Source of the DNA: Streptomyces sp. ISL-1
Lineage (GTDB): Bacteria; Actinomycetota; Actinomycetes; Streptomycetales; Streptomycetaceae
Direction: 5' to 3'
DNA: 64,000 nt
Assembly: GCF_018614585.1 (NCBI RefSeq)
Contig: NZ_JAGGOI010000004.1
Coordinates: 1-64,000 of the forward strand
The position numbers and the translations under genes are program-made. The notes below the pieces were generated by a model that saw only the letters and a program-made list of their open reading frames with translations, did not search any database and was not told the DNA's origin. This document shows, one piece after another, positions 1 through 27,770 of this stretch; within the stretch, counting starts at the first letter, position 1, and each line of letters begins with the position of its first letter.

Positions 1-591
1 GGCGGTGCGCGCTCGGCGGTGCTGGCGTGTGCCGGGGCGAGACCGGCTGAACGGCCGTGTCGTGCCCGCATGATGGCGGTGCGTCAGGCGGCGCTTGCTC
101 CGAGGTCTCATGGCCTGCGGGGCGAGCGCCCAGCCTGGCCGCTGTCACATGAAGATCGTGGGTCCGGCGCCGGGGAGCATGTCGTGTACATCAGCCGGCC
201 GAGACACACTCGCGCTCACCGAGGACAGCCACTCGGCCTGGCCGCCTGATGGACATCGGCCTGGAGACGGCGGTGACGTACGCGCGACCGCCGACGCCGC
301 TGCGCGTTCGAATGCTGGGCGGCACCTCATGGTCACCCAACTGCCGCCGCGACCATGGCGGTTGAACTCGCCGTCATCCGCCGCGCTCTCCCCGTCGGCC
401 GTGCCGCCGCGACTATGAGATGCCCACTGTGGACGCATTCCAGCCGGTCCGCGACACCAACTGCACATGCCTCGCCGACATCCGCAAGGAACGGCCTTCG
501 GCAGGGGATCCTCATGACGGGCCTCCACCGCCATCCGCGGGAGGTCGCCGCCGTAATGATCCCGCCCCTGCCCCCCACCAGGAGAGGCCCC
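1..591. other. No supported gene; leader region before the amidase
   Basis: Several overlapping open frames exist on both strands, but none has a recognisable domain, a convincing ribosome-binding site or a consistent coding pattern. The right end holds the ribosome-binding site AGGAGAGG at about 580-587 that serves the amidase start at 592. I see no RNA gene or mobile element here. Confidence 0.6.
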
Positions 592-1173
592 ATGGACCGT
601 AGACGACTGCTTCAGGGTGCCGCCGCCGCGGCCACCGCCGGTGTGCTGCTGCCCGCCACCCGCGCGTATGCGTCCCCCCGTGCCGCCATCGACTATCCGT
701 CAGCGCACTGGGCACCGGCCTCGACATCCAACTACACCGTCTCCAGCCGTCCTTTGGAGTATCCGGTGCAGTATGTGATCATCCATGTCACTCAAGTGAC
801 CTTCGCAGACACGCTGCGGATCTTCCAGAACCCGGCGAAGAAGGTCTCCGCCCACTATGTGGTGCGCTCGTCGGACGGCACTGTTGCACAGTGCGTACAG
901 GAGCGTAACGTCGCCTGGCACGCGGGCAATTGGGACTTCAACACGCGCAGCATCGGCATCGAGCACGAGGGCTGGGTGGACCAGCCGGAGTACTTCACGC
1001 ACGCACTGTACGAGCAGTCGGCGGCGCTCACCGCCTTCGTGTGCGACCGGTACGGCATCCCCAAGGACCGGGCGCACATCATCGGCCACAACGAGGTGCC
1101 CGGCGCCGATCACACCGACCCTGGGCCGCTGTGGGACTGGACGCGCTTTATCCGCCTGGTCAACTTCGCGTAA
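592..1173 (+). CDS. Tat-exported N-acetylmuramoyl-L-alanine amidase (Amidase_2/PGRP type)
   Basis: This would be an exported peptidoglycan hydrolase cutting the MurNAc to L-Ala amide bond in the cell wall. The 193-aa product begins MDRRRLLQG, a twin-arginine signal. An Ala-rich hydrophobic stretch follows, ending in a likely AYA-SP cleavage site near residue 28. The amidase core has a first zinc-ligand candidate in VIIHVTQ and a late HNEVPGADHTDPGP segment, the usual second histidine plus DPG end of this family. An in-frame upstream extension to 355 is open, but 592 is chosen because AGGAGAGG lies 5 nt upstream and the signal peptide starts there. The next gene begins 58 nt downstream on the same strand but is functionally unrelated. 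The short length is normal for a single-domain amidase. The family call is strong; its exact substrate is inferred. Confidence 0.85.
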   Translation: MDRRRLLQGAAAAATAGVLLPATRAYASPRAAIDYPSAHWAPASTSNYTVSSRPLEYPVQYVIIHVTQVTFADTLRIFQNPAKKVSAHYVVRSSDGTVAQCVQERNVAWHAGNWDFNTRSIGIEHEGWVDQPEYFTHALYEQSAALTAFVCDRYGIPKDRAHIIGHNEVPGADHTDPGPLWDWTRFIRLVNFA

Positions 1174-1230
1174 CGCGGGGACGCTTGTCGCCATCCGCCG
1201 ATGGGGTCACGATGGGCTCAGGAGGCCGAG

Positions 1231-2484
1231 GTGAGCGACGCATGGGTGGCCCTTGAGTCCGGCGCGGATCCGACGGAGCGGATCGCCGCGCTGCGCAGGG
1301 CGTACGACGCGTATCTGACAGTGGGACGGGTCGAACGGCCGGTCCGTTCCGTGGTGGCCGACTCGTGGCGGCGCTCGGCACGCGCGCACGTCAGCCCGGA
1401 GGGCACGGCGGGCGTCGAGCTGGACGCCGACGCGCTGGCGGCGTACCGCGGGAGCCATCCGCTGGCGCGGGTGATGCCGCTGGTGCGGGAGCTGATGGGT
1501 TCGTACGCCATGGACGGCGAACATCTGGTCGCGGTGTGCGACGCGCACGGTCGGCTGCTGTGGGTCGAAGGGCCTGACGCCACACGCCGGAAGGCGGACC
1601 GGATGAACTTCGTGCCGGGTGCCCGCTGGGCCGAAGCGGTCGCCGGTACGAACGCGCCGGGCACGGCGATCACCGTGGACCGCCCCGTGCAGGTCTTCGC
1701 CGCCGAGCACTTCCGGCAACCTGTGCATGCCTGGACGTGTGCGGCGGCCCCGATCCACGATCCGGCCACCGGGCGGGTGCTCGGCGCGGTGGACATCACC
1801 GGCGGGAACCGGCTTGCGCATCCGCACAGCCTCGCGTTCGTGGGGGCGGTGGCACGCGCCGCCGAGTCGCAGTTGGCGCTGCTCGCCCCGCCGCCCGCCG
1901 CCGACCGGGTGCAGTTGTCGGCGCTCGGGCGGGAGGAGGCGCTGCTGGTGGCGGGCGGCCGCAAGGTGCGCCTGAGCCGCCGGCACAGCGAGATCCTTGT
2001 GGTGCTGGCCCACCGCCCCGGGGGCGTCGGCGGCGACGAGCTGCTGGTGGAGCTGTACGAGGACGAGTCCGTCACCCCGGTGACGCTGCGGGCGGAGCTG
2101 TCCCGGCTGCGCGGGCTGCTGGGTCCTGAGCTGCTGCGCTCGCGCCCGTATCGGATCGGGGCGCCGGTCGACACGGACTTCGACACGGTGGTGCGGCGGC
2201 TGGCGTCGGGGGCGGTGACCGGGGCGCTGAGCGGGTACGCAGGTCCGCTGCTGCCCGCCTCGCAGGCGCCCGCGGTGGGGCGATTGCGGCGCCGTCTGGA
2301 GGACCAGCTGCGGGCGGCGCTGATCGCGCGCGGCGATCCGGGGTTGCTGGCCGACTGGGCGTACAGCCCGTGGGGCGAGAACGACCTCCCGGTGTGGCGG
2401 GCCCTGGCCGCCGCACTCCCCGTACAGCAGCGTCCGTCCGCGCTCGCGCGCGTACACGAACTGGATGCCTGGCAGAGGTCGTGA
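1231..2484 (+). CDS. GAF-domain transcriptional regulator with C-terminal winged helix (AcoR-like, no AAA domain)
   Basis: A 417-aa probable cytosolic regulator. The N-terminal part (about residues 20-190) resembles the GAF sensor of AcoR-type regulators, including the ADSWRRSA and YAMDGEHLVAVCD segments. Residues about 225-300 form a winged-helix DNA-binding region (segment VRLSRRHSEILVVLAH). The sigma-54 AAA module of true AcoR is absent, as is common in actinomycetes. Start: an ATG at 1201 is in frame, but the GTG at 1231 has GGAGG at 1221-1225 with 5-nt spacing and is preferred. Such regulators usually sit beside and control alcohol or aldehyde dehydrogenase genes, and here the catabolic cluster follows on the same strand after a 201-nt gap. 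The ligand is unknown. The TGCAA direct repeats at 7387-7414 are a candidate operator. Confidence 0.75.
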   Translation: MSDAWVALESGADPTERIAALRRAYDAYLTVGRVERPVRSVVADSWRRSARAHVSPEGTAGVELDADALAAYRGSHPLARVMPLVRELMGSYAMDGEHLVAVCDAHGRLLWVEGPDATRRKADRMNFVPGARWAEAVAGTNAPGTAITVDRPVQVFAAEHFRQPVHAWTCAAAPIHDPATGRVLGAVDITGGNRLAHPHSLAFVGAVARAAESQLALLAPPPAADRVQLSALGREEALLVAGGRKVRLSRRHSEILVVLAHRPGGVGGDELLVELYEDESVTPVTLRAELSRLRGLLGPELLRSRPYRIGAPVDTDFDTVVRRLASGAVTGALSGYAGPLLPASQAPAVGRLRRRLEDQLRAALIARGDPGLLADWAYSPWGENDLPVWRALAAALPVQQRPSALARVHELDAWQRS

Positions 2485-2685
2485 CGGCTGCCGCCCGGCG
2501 CACGCACCACCTCACTCGAACGCGTGTACGGCGATCTCCCTGCCCGCCGACTTTTCCCGCCCTATGACGGATCCCGCACTGCGAAAGGGGCCCGATCTCC
2601 TTACTGTCAAATGGTGGGCACCACAGGGCGTGGCCCGGCCGGGCCCGTGTCGGGTGCTCGCCCATCCGAAGCCGGAGGAGTCCCC

Positions 2686-4155
2686 ATGCCGGAGCTGTTC
2701 ATCGGCGGTAAGTGGACCGCCGCGATCGACGGGCGTGTTCGTGAGATCCGGTGCCCCGCGGACGGCGCCCTTGTCGCGACCGTCGACGAGGCCGGGCCGA
2801 AGGACGCCGCGGCGGCAGTCAACGCGGCCCGTGACGCCTTCGACAGCGGGCTGTGGTCCGCCGCGGCGGCCGCCGAGCGGGGCCGGCTGCTGCTGCACGT
2901 CGCCGACCTGCTGGAACGCGACAAGGACGCACTCGCCCGCGCCGAATCCCTCGACACCGGGAAGCGGCTGGTGGAGAGCGAGTACGACATGGACGACATC
3001 GCCCGCTGCTTCCGCTACTACGGCAATCTGACAGCGTCCGGCGCCGCCGGCCGGGTCGTCGACGCCGGCAATCCGGACGTGGACAGCCGGGTGGTTCACG
3101 AGCCGGTCGGCGTATGCGTGCTGATCACTCCATGGAACTATCCGCTGCTCCAGACCGCCTGGAAGGTGGCCCCGGCGCTCGGCGCGGGCAACACCTTCGT
3201 CCTCAAGCCCAGCGAGCTGACCCCGAGCACCGCGATCATGCTGATGCGTCTGCTGGCCGAGGCGGGGCTGCCGGACGGGGTGGCCAATCTGGTGCTGGGC
3301 GCTGGTCCCACGGTTGGCGCGCCGCTCACCGTCGACCCGCGGGTCGATCTGGTGTCGTTCACCGGCGGGATCCTCACCGGGAGCGGCATCATGGCCGCCG
3401 CCGCGCCCAGCGTGAAGAAGGTCGCCCTCGAGCTGGGCGGCAAGAACCCCAACATCGTCTTCGCCGACGCCGACTTCGACACCGCGGTCGACTACGCGCT
3501 GCTGGCGGTGTTCCTGCACTCCGGCCAGGTCTGCTCGGCCGGGGCGCGGCTGCTGGTACAGGAGGAGCTGCACGACAGGTTCGTCGACGCGGTGGTGGCG
3601 CAGGCGCGGGAGATCCAACTCGGCGGCCCGTTCGACTCGAACGCCCGCGCGGGGACGCTGATCTCCGCCGCCCACCGAGAGAAGATCGAGGCCCATGTCG
3701 CGGCGGGCATCGCCGAGGGCGCGGTGCTGCGCTGCGGCGGCGCACGGCCCGACGACCCCGCTCTGCAGGACGGCTTCTACTACCTGCCGACCGTGCTGGA
3801 CGAGTGCACACCCGGCATGTCGGTGGTGACCGAGGAGTCGTTCGGTCCGGTCCTCACCGTCGAGCGGTTCCGCGACGAGAAGGAAGCGGTCGCGCTCGCC
3901 AACGACACCGCCTACGGGCTGGCCGGGGCGGTCTGGTCGCAGGACGCCGGCAAGGCGCAGCGGGTCGCCTCCCAACTGCGCGCCGGAACCGTATGGATCA
4001 ACGACTTCCATCCGTACGTCCCGCAGGCTGAGTGGGGCGGGATGAAGCAGTCCGGCTTCGGCCGCGAACTGGGCCCCGCGGGTCTCGCGGAGTACCAGGA
4101 GACCAAGCACATCTGGCGCAACCTCGCCCCCCGCCCCCAGAGGTGGTTCGCATGA
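2686..4155 (+). CDS. NAD(P)-dependent aldehyde dehydrogenase, betaine-aldehyde type
   Basis: A 489-aa ALDH-superfamily enzyme oxidising an aldehyde to the acid with NAD(P). It has the full fold: cofactor region (ITPWNYPLLQ), ELGGK motif with general base Glu249, and active-site Cys283 in GQVCSAG. Length is standard for the family. The reading frame is open back to 2524, but ATG 2686 follows GGAGG at 2674-2678 and begins with the typical LFIGGKW ALDH N-terminus. The stop overlaps the start of the permease gene (ATGA), so the two are translationally coupled. With a GMC choline-dehydrogenase-like gene two positions on, betaine aldehyde or a similar amino aldehyde is a reasonable substrate; this is inferred from context. 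Confidence 0.9.
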   Translation: MPELFIGGKWTAAIDGRVREIRCPADGALVATVDEAGPKDAAAAVNAARDAFDSGLWSAAAAAERGRLLLHVADLLERDKDALARAESLDTGKRLVESEYDMDDIARCFRYYGNLTASGAAGRVVDAGNPDVDSRVVHEPVGVCVLITPWNYPLLQTAWKVAPALGAGNTFVLKPSELTPSTAIMLMRLLAEAGLPDGVANLVLGAGPTVGAPLTVDPRVDLVSFTGGILTGSGIMAAAAPSVKKVALELGGKNPNIVFADADFDTAVDYALLAVFLHSGQVCSAGARLLVQEELHDRFVDAVVAQAREIQLGGPFDSNARAGTLISAAHREKIEAHVAAGIAEGAVLRCGGARPDDPALQDGFYYLPTVLDECTPGMSVVTEESFGPVLTVERFRDEKEAVALANDTAYGLAGAVWSQDAGKAQRVASQLRAGTVWINDFHPYVPQAEWGGMKQSGFGRELGPAGLAEYQETKHIWRNLAPRPQRWFA

Positions 4156-5735
4156 GTTCGGACGCCGGCGCAGGGCCGGACCCCACAAGACCCGCCGACG
4201 CCCGGACCCAGAGCCAGCACGACGACGATGCGCTCGGCGTACTCGGCTACCGTCCCGAACTGAAGCGCACCCTCGGCAACTTCCACACCTTCGCCGCCGG
4301 AATCAGCTACATCTCGATCCTGACCGGCACCTTCCAGCTGTTCTACTTCGGCGTCAGCTTCGGCGGGCCGGCCTACTGGTGGTCCTGGCCGATGGTCTTC
4401 GTCGGCCAGCTGATGGTGGCGCTGTGCTTCTGCGAACTCGCCGCCCGCTACCCGGTTGCCGGGTCCGTCTACAACTGGGCCAAGAGCATGGGCGGCCCGC
4501 ACATCGGCTGGCTCGGCGGCTGGATGATGATGACAGCCACCATGGTCACGCTGTCGGCCGTGGCGCTCGCCTACCAGATCACGCTGCCGCGGATCGATGA
4601 GTGGTTCCAGTTCGTGGGTGACGGCACCGGCAAGAACGACGCGGCCGCCAACGCCGTCCTCCTCGGCTCGGTGCTCATCCTCTTCTCCACCGTGATCAAC
4701 GCCTTCGGCGTCAAACTCATGGCGCGCATCAACTCCGCGGGTGTGTTCATCGAGTTGCTCGCCGCCGTCGCTCTCATCGTCTTCCTGGGGGCGCACATCA
4801 CCCGCGGTCCCAGCACCGTCCTGACCCAGACCTACGGGCTCGGCGCCGGCGAGCCCCTCGGCTACTTCGGCGCGTTCCTGACCGCGTCACTGGCCTCCGC
4901 GTATGTGATGTACGGCTTCGACACGGCGTCATCGCTCGGCGAAGAGTCGCACGACCCGAGCCGCAACGCGCCCCGCGCCATCCTGCGGGCCCTGGTCGCG
5001 TCCTTCATCATCGGCGGTCTGATCCTGCTCTTCGCCCTCATGGCGGTGCCGAATCTGTTCGCCAAGCAGCTGTCGACGGAGGGCCTGCAGTACGTGGTCC
5101 TGGCGACGCTCGGTTCGACGATCGGCGAGATCTTCCTGTGGTGCGTGGTCGTCGCGATCACGGTCTGCGCACTGGCGGTGCAGGCCGCCGGAATCCGGCT
5201 GATGTTCGCCATGGCACGGGACAACAACCTGCCCGCGGGCTCGATGCTCGCGCGGGTCAGCCCTCGCTTCAAGACACCCGTGGTGCCCGCGGTGGTGATC
5301 GGCGTCGTGGGTGTCGTCATCCTGGTCATCAACATCAACCAGCCGCAGATCTTCTCGGTCATCACCAGCATCGCGATCATCATGATCTACGTGGCGTATC
5401 TGCTGGTCACCACCCCCATGCTGATCCGGCGTCTGCGCGGCACATGGCAGCCCGCCGAGGGAAAGTTCTCGCTCGGCAGGTTCGGACTGCCCGTCAACAT
5501 CCTCGCCGTGCTGTGGGGCGTGGCCATGTCCATCAACCTTGCCTGGCCGCGCGCCGAGGTCTACAACGCGACCGGTCCGGAGCACTGGTACCTGCGCTGG
5601 GGCGCGTTCCTGTTCGTCGGCGTGGTCGCCCTCGGCGGCTTCGCCTACTACTGGTTCGTGCAGCGACAACGCACTGGCGTGCTCCCCGAGCACCGCGCTC
5701 TCGCCCCGGACGCGCCGCCTGCCGCCACTCCCTGA
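4152..5735 (+). CDS. APC-superfamily amino acid/amine permease
   Basis: A 527-aa integral membrane transporter with about 12 hydrophobic segments, beginning after a hydrophilic N-terminal tail of about 45 residues. The sequence LKRTLGNFHTFAAGISYISI is typical of the start of TM1 in amino acid/polyamine/organocation permeases. The chosen ATG at 4152 overlaps the upstream aldehyde dehydrogenase stop by 4 nt; the longer open frame from 4032 overlaps that gene and is unlikely. The tail ends with a short charged C-terminus. Its place between a betaine-aldehyde-type ALDH and a GMC oxidoreductase suggests import of the amine or amino alcohol degraded by the cluster. Substrate specificity cannot be read from sequence alone. 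Confidence 0.85.
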   Translation: MSSDAGAGPDPTRPADARTQSQHDDDALGVLGYRPELKRTLGNFHTFAAGISYISILTGTFQLFYFGVSFGGPAYWWSWPMVFVGQLMVALCFCELAARYPVAGSVYNWAKSMGGPHIGWLGGWMMMTATMVTLSAVALAYQITLPRIDEWFQFVGDGTGKNDAAANAVLLGSVLILFSTVINAFGVKLMARINSAGVFIELLAAVALIVFLGAHITRGPSTVLTQTYGLGAGEPLGYFGAFLTASLASAYVMYGFDTASSLGEESHDPSRNAPRAILRALVASFIIGGLILLFALMAVPNLFAKQLSTEGLQYVVLATLGSTIGEIFLWCVVVAITVCALAVQAAGIRLMFAMARDNNLPAGSMLARVSPRFKTPVVPAVVIGVVGVVILVININQPQIFSVITSIAIIMIYVAYLLVTTPMLIRRLRGTWQPAEGKFSLGRFGLPVNILAVLWGVAMSINLAWPRAEVYNATGPEHWYLRWGAFLFVGVVALGGFAYYWFVQRQRTGVLPEHRALAPDAPPAATP

Positions 5736-5777
5736 CCTCCCTCGACCGCCCCCGAGGCCCCCGATCCTGGAGATGCG

Positions 5778-7340
5778 ATGTCCGCACAGAGCCCCGTCGA
5801 CGAGTTCGACTATGTGGTGGTCGGCGGCGGCACGGCCGGGGCCGTCATCGCCGCGCGTCTGACCGAGAACCCGGACGTCAGCGTCTGCGTCCTGGAGGCG
5901 GGGCCCTCGGACGTCGGGGACGAGAACGTCCTGCGGCTCGACCGCTGGATGACCCTGCTGGAGTCCGGCTACGACTGGGACTATCCGGTGGAGCCGCAGG
6001 AGAACGGCAACAGCTTCCTGCGGCAGGCCCGGGCCAAGGTGCTCGGCGGCTGCTCGTCGCACAACTCCTGCATCGCCTTCTGGGCCCCGGCCGAGGACCT
6101 CGACGAGTGGGCCGCGATGGGCTGCACGGGCTGGAGCGCCAAGGACTGCTTCCCGCTCTTCCAGCGCCTGGAGAACAATGACGCGCCCGGGGACCATCAT
6201 GGCCGCTCGGGCCCTGTCGTCATCCGCACCGTACCGCCGAGCGATCCGTGCGGCAGGGCGCTGCTCGACGCCTGCGTGGCGGCCGGCATCCCCAGGACGC
6301 CGTTCAACTCCGGCACCACGGTGGTGCGCGGTGCGAACTGGTTCCAGATCAACGCCCGTCCGGACGGCACGCGTTCGTCCGCGTCGGTGTCCTGTCTGCA
6401 CCCTATTTTTGGCAAACGGCCGAACCTGGAAGTGCGCACCGAACTGCGCGCCAAGCGGCTGCTGTTCGACGGCGACCGGCGCTGCACGGGTGTCGAGTAC
6501 CTTCAGCCCGACACCATTCACAGCGGGTCGGTCTCGGCGCGCCGCGAGGTGATCGTCTCCTGCGGGGCCATCGACTCGCCGAAGCTGCTCATGCTGTCGG
6601 GCATCGGGCCTGCCGAGCATCTGCGGGAGTGCGGTGTCGATGTGCGGGTCGACTCCCCCGGGGTCGGCTCCCGTCTCCAGGACCACCCGGAGGGCGTGAT
6701 CATGTGGGAGGCGAAGCAGCCCATGGTCACCTCGTCCACGCAGTGGTGGGAGATCGGCATCTTCGCCGACACGGAACCGGGCCTGGACCGGCCCGACCTG
6801 ATGTTCCACTACGGCTCGGTGCCGTTCGACATGAACACTTACCGGCGCGGCTTCCCGACGTCCGACAACGCCTTCTGTCTCACCCCGAACGTCACCCGCG
6901 CCCGATCGAGGGGCACGGTGCGGCTGCGCACGCGTGACTTCCGGGACAAGCCGAGGATCGACCCGCGCTACTTCACGCACGAGCACGACATGCGGGTGAT
7001 GACGTACGGCCTGCGGCTCGCGCGGGAGATCATCGCCCGGGCCCCGATGACGGAATGGGCCGCCAGGGAGCTCGCTCCCGGGCCGGCGCTGCAGTCCGAC
7101 GAGGAGCTGTCCTCGTACGTTCGCGAGACCCACAACACCGTCTACCACCCGGCGGGCACGGTTCGGATGGGCGCGGCGGACGACGCGGATTCGCCGCTCG
7201 ATCCGCAGCTGCGGGTCAAGGGGGTCAGCGGGTTGCGGGTGGCCGACGCGTCCATCATGCCGCTGCTGACGACGTTCAACCCGTGCATCACGACGATGAT
7301 GATCGGCGAGAAGTGCTCGGAACTGATCAAGTCGGCCTGA
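5778..7340 (+). CDS. GMC-family FAD oxidoreductase (choline-dehydrogenase-like)
   Basis: A 520-aa FAD-dependent alcohol oxidoreductase. The Rossmann FAD motif [16 protein letters not shown] is at residues 13-28, and the GMC signature region LGGCSSHN lies near residue 95. The C-terminal active-site segments are present: [10 protein letters not shown] (catalytic His side) and [13 protein letters not shown] (Asn side). Length is normal for choline dehydrogenase/oxidase relatives. It starts 42 nt after the permease stop, with a GGAG-type ribosome-binding site before 5778, so it is probably in the same operon. The expected role is oxidation of an alcohol or amino alcohol to the aldehyde, which the neighbouring ALDHs would finish. 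It may use choline, but other alcohols are possible. Confidence 0.85.
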   Translation: MSAQSPVDEFDYVVVGGGTAGAVIAARLTENPDVSVCVLEAGPSDVGDENVLRLDRWMTLLESGYDWDYPVEPQENGNSFLRQARAKVLGGCSSHNSCIAFWAPAEDLDEWAAMGCTGWSAKDCFPLFQRLENNDAPGDHHGRSGPVVIRTVPPSDPCGRALLDACVAAGIPRTPFNSGTTVVRGANWFQINARPDGTRSSASVSCLHPIFGKRPNLEVRTELRAKRLLFDGDRRCTGVEYLQPDTIHSGSVSARREVIVSCGAIDSPKLLMLSGIGPAEHLRECGVDVRVDSPGVGSRLQDHPEGVIMWEAKQPMVTSSTQWWEIGIFADTEPGLDRPDLMFHYGSVPFDMNTYRRGFPTSDNAFCLTPNVTRARSRGTVRLRTRDFRDKPRIDPRYFTHEHDMRVMTYGLRLAREIIARAPMTEWAARELAPGPALQSDEELSSYVRETHNTVYHPAGTVRMGAADDADSPLDPQLRVKGVSGLRVADASIMPLLTTFNPCITTMMIGEKCSELIKSA

Positions 7341-7386
7341 GTTGCGATCAGTTGACGGGTCGCCGTGGCACGTCGTCCGGCCGTCG

Positions 7387-7414
7387 TGCAATGCGCCGTG
7401 CAACCTGGCTGCAA
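7387..7414. promoter_or_regulatory. Three TGCAA direct repeats upstream of the second ALDH
   Basis: TGCAA occurs at 7387-7391, 7399-7403 and 7410-7414, spaced 12 and 11 nt, about one helical turn. A TAACCT element at 7427-7432 could serve as a -10 box just downstream. The same-face spacing suggests a regulator-binding array, plausibly for the GAF regulator encoded at 1231. The repeats are seen directly; the function is inferred. Confidence 0.35.
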
Positions 7415-7485
7415 CGTCCGGGCTCCTAACCTCGCGGCGAGCGCCGTCCAAAGGCGGACGGCACCCTCACCGGGAGGCCTTGGAG

Positions 7486-9009
7486 ATGACCCGATACGCA
7501 GCGCCGGGCAGCGACGGCGCGATCGTCTCGTACCAGTCCCGATACGACCACTGGATCGGCGGCGAGTACGTACCCCCGGCCGGCGGCCAGTACTTCGAGA
7601 ACCCGAGCCCGGTCAACGGCCGCCCCTTCACCGAGATCGCCCGCGGCACCGCCGAGGACGTCGAGCGGGCCCTGGACGCGGCGCACGCGGCAGCGCCCGG
7701 CTGGGGCCGCACCTCGGCCGGCGACCGCGCCACCATCCTGCTGCGGATCGCCGACCGGATGGAGGCCCATCTGGAGGAGCTGGCGGTCGCCGAGAGCTGG
7801 GAGAACGGCAAGCCGGTCCGCGAGACGCTGGCCGCCGACATCCCGCTTGCCATCGACCACTTCCGCTACTTCGCGGGGGCCCTGCGCGCCCAGGAGGGCT
7901 CGCTCAGCGAGGTCGACGACGACACCATCGCGTACCACTTCCATGAGCCGCTCGGCGTCGTGGGACAGATCATCCCCTGGAACTTCCCGATCCTGATGGC
8001 CACTTGGAAGCTGGCACCCGCGCTGGCCGCGGGCAACGCGGTGGTGCTCAAGCCTGCCGAACAGACCCCGGCCTCAATCCACTTCTGGCTGAGCCTGGTC
8101 GCGGACCTGCTGCCACCGGGAGTCGTCAACATCGTCAACGGCTTCGGCGTGGAGGCCGGCAAGCCGCTCGCGTCCAGCGCGCGCGTCGCGAAGATCGCGT
8201 TCACCGGGGAGACCACCACGGGGCGCCTGATCATGCAGTACGCCTCCGAGAACATCAAACCGGTCACCCTGGAACTCGGCGGCAAGTCCCCGAACATCTT
8301 CTTCGACGACGTCTGGGCGGCCGACGACGACTTCCGCGACAAGGCACTCGAAGGCTTCACGATGTTCGCCCTCAACCAGGGCGAGGTGTGCACCTGCCCC
8401 TCGCGCGCACTGATCCAGCGCGGCCACTACAGCGAGTTCCTGGAGGCGGGCATCGCCCGCACCGAACAGATCGTGCCCGGACACCCCCTGGACACCGACA
8501 CGATGATCGGCGCACAGGCCTCCAACGACCAGCTCCAGAAGATCCTTTCGTATCTGGACATCGGCCAGCAGGAGGGCGCGAAGATCCTGACGGGCGGTCA
8601 GCGAATCGAGTACGACGGCGAACTGGCGGGCGGCTACTACGTCCAGCCCACGGTCTTCGAGGGCGACAACCGGATGCGGGTCTTCCAGGAGGAGATCTTC
8701 GGCCCGGTCGTCGCTGTCACGTCCTTCGCGGACTTCGACGACGCGATCAAGACGGCGAACGACACGCTGTACGGGCTTGGCGCGGGCGTGTGGACGCGGG
8801 ACATCAACACGGCCTACCGGGCGGGGCGCGCCATCCAGGCGGGGCGCGTCTGGACGAACTGCTACCACGCGTATCCGGCGCATGCGGCGTTCGGCGGTTA
8901 CAAGCAGTCCGGGATCGGCCGGGAGAACCACAAGATGATGCTTGAGCACTACCAGCAGACGAAGAACCTCCTGGTGTCGTACTCCCCGAAGAAGCTCGGC
9001 TTCTTCTAG
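7486..9009 (+). CDS. Aldehyde dehydrogenase, ExaC/AldB (acetaldehyde dehydrogenase) type
   Basis: A 507-aa NAD-dependent aldehyde dehydrogenase. The ELGGK general base is Glu263, and the active-site cysteine is Cys302 in GEVCTCPSR, a double-Cys pattern typical of the ExaC/AldB group. C-terminal motifs [14 protein letters not shown] and [17 protein letters not shown] also fit that group. Start ATG 7486 has GGGAGG at 7472-7477; an open upstream frame to 7342 is not used. The 145-nt gap from the GMC gene contains the TGCAA repeats and its own promoter candidate, so this gene may be separately transcribed. It is followed by a strong terminator hairpin at 9019-9060. GAF regulators of the kind at 1231 are often linked to this enzyme class. 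Confidence 0.9.
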   Translation: MTRYAAPGSDGAIVSYQSRYDHWIGGEYVPPAGGQYFENPSPVNGRPFTEIARGTAEDVERALDAAHAAAPGWGRTSAGDRATILLRIADRMEAHLEELAVAESWENGKPVRETLAADIPLAIDHFRYFAGALRAQEGSLSEVDDDTIAYHFHEPLGVVGQIIPWNFPILMATWKLAPALAAGNAVVLKPAEQTPASIHFWLSLVADLLPPGVVNIVNGFGVEAGKPLASSARVAKIAFTGETTTGRLIMQYASENIKPVTLELGGKSPNIFFDDVWAADDDFRDKALEGFTMFALNQGEVCTCPSRALIQRGHYSEFLEAGIARTEQIVPGHPLDTDTMIGAQASNDQLQKILSYLDIGQQEGAKILTGGQRIEYDGELAGGYYVQPTVFEGDNRMRVFQEEIFGPVVAVTSFADFDDAIKTANDTLYGLGAGVWTRDINTAYRAGRAIQAGRVWTNCYHAYPAHAAFGGYKQSGIGRENHKMMLEHYQQTKNLLVSYSPKKLGFF

Positions 9010-9018
9010 GGCCACGAA

Positions 9019-9060
9019 GGAAGGTGCCTGACCTGGGCTTTTACCCGTCAGGCGCCTTCC
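9019..9060 (+). terminator. Rho-independent-like terminator after the catabolic cluster
   Basis: A 14-bp stem pairs 9019-9032 with 9047-9060, with one G-T wobble and a 14-nt loop. It lies 10 nt after the ALDH stop. There is no clear T tract, as is usual in streptomycetes. Confidence 0.75.
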
Positions 9061-9225
9061 GCTGCCTTCTACTGGTGGAAGGGGGAGGCCGAGACGGCGC
9101 AGGAGTGGCGGATCTCTCCATGACTACGACGGAGTCTCCCGGCACTGGAGGCGTGGCTGCACGAGAAGCACCCGTCCGACGTCCCCCAGTGGATCACGCT
9201 GCCCGTGACTGGCGGGTGGTGCGGG
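9061..9225 (+). pseudogene. cutA: cutA (divalent-ion tolerance protein) 3' remnant, frameshifted
   Basis: Translation from 9061 gives FYWWKGEAETAQEW, then a stop at 9121 in this frame. From about 9130 the frame resumes with LPALEAWLHEKHPSDVPQWI and then TLPVTGG. These match the characteristic C-terminal half of CutA1: the YWWKG strand, the KTTA-type loop (visible here only in another frame as MTTTE) and the HPYDVPE-like helix. The N-terminal half is missing and the reading frame is interrupted. The remnant lies between the terminator of the catabolic cluster and the end of the giant type VII gene. It looks like the edge of an old rearrangement. Confidence 0.65.
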
Positions 9226-9264
9226 GCGGACTGTGTGTCGGTGCGCCCCCCGAACGTGCGCCAG

Positions 9265-9293
9265 GAGGCGCGTGCGTCAGAGACGCACGCGCC

Positions 9294-9295
<2 letters not shown>
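9265..9295 (-). terminator. Perfect 14-bp hairpin at the end of the giant gene
   Basis: 9265-9278 pairs perfectly with 9282-9295 across a 3-nt AGA loop. The stem overlaps the stop codon of the giant minus-strand gene (9294-9296), so translation and termination are adjacent. It also faces rightward transcription from the cutA remnant. Confidence 0.75.
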
Positions 9296-27689
<18,394 letters not shown>

Positions 27690-27726
27690 CGAGGGCCGCC
27701 CCGCAGGCCGCTCGGGCAGGACGGAG

Positions 27727-27758
27727 CGGCCGCTCCCGGCATGGTGCGGGAGCGGCCG
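27727..27758 (-). promoter_or_regulatory. 12-bp stem-loop between the 123-aa gene and the giant gene
   Basis: 27727-27738 pairs perfectly with 27747-27758 over an 8-nt loop. It falls in the 81-nt gap, 38 nt before the giant gene start. It may act as an attenuator or mRNA processing/stabilising element; there is no T tract. Confidence 0.55.
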
Positions 27759-27770
27759 ACGGCGCGGAGG

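Noticed and set aside
355..591. N-terminal extension of the amidase to 355
   Set aside because: It would bury the twin-arginine signal; the ATG at 592 has a good ribosome-binding site and starts directly with the Tat motif.
4929..7451. 840-codon minus-strand frame over the permease and GMC genes
   Set aside because: Antisense shadow; the plus-strand genes have full family motifs and ribosome-binding sites.
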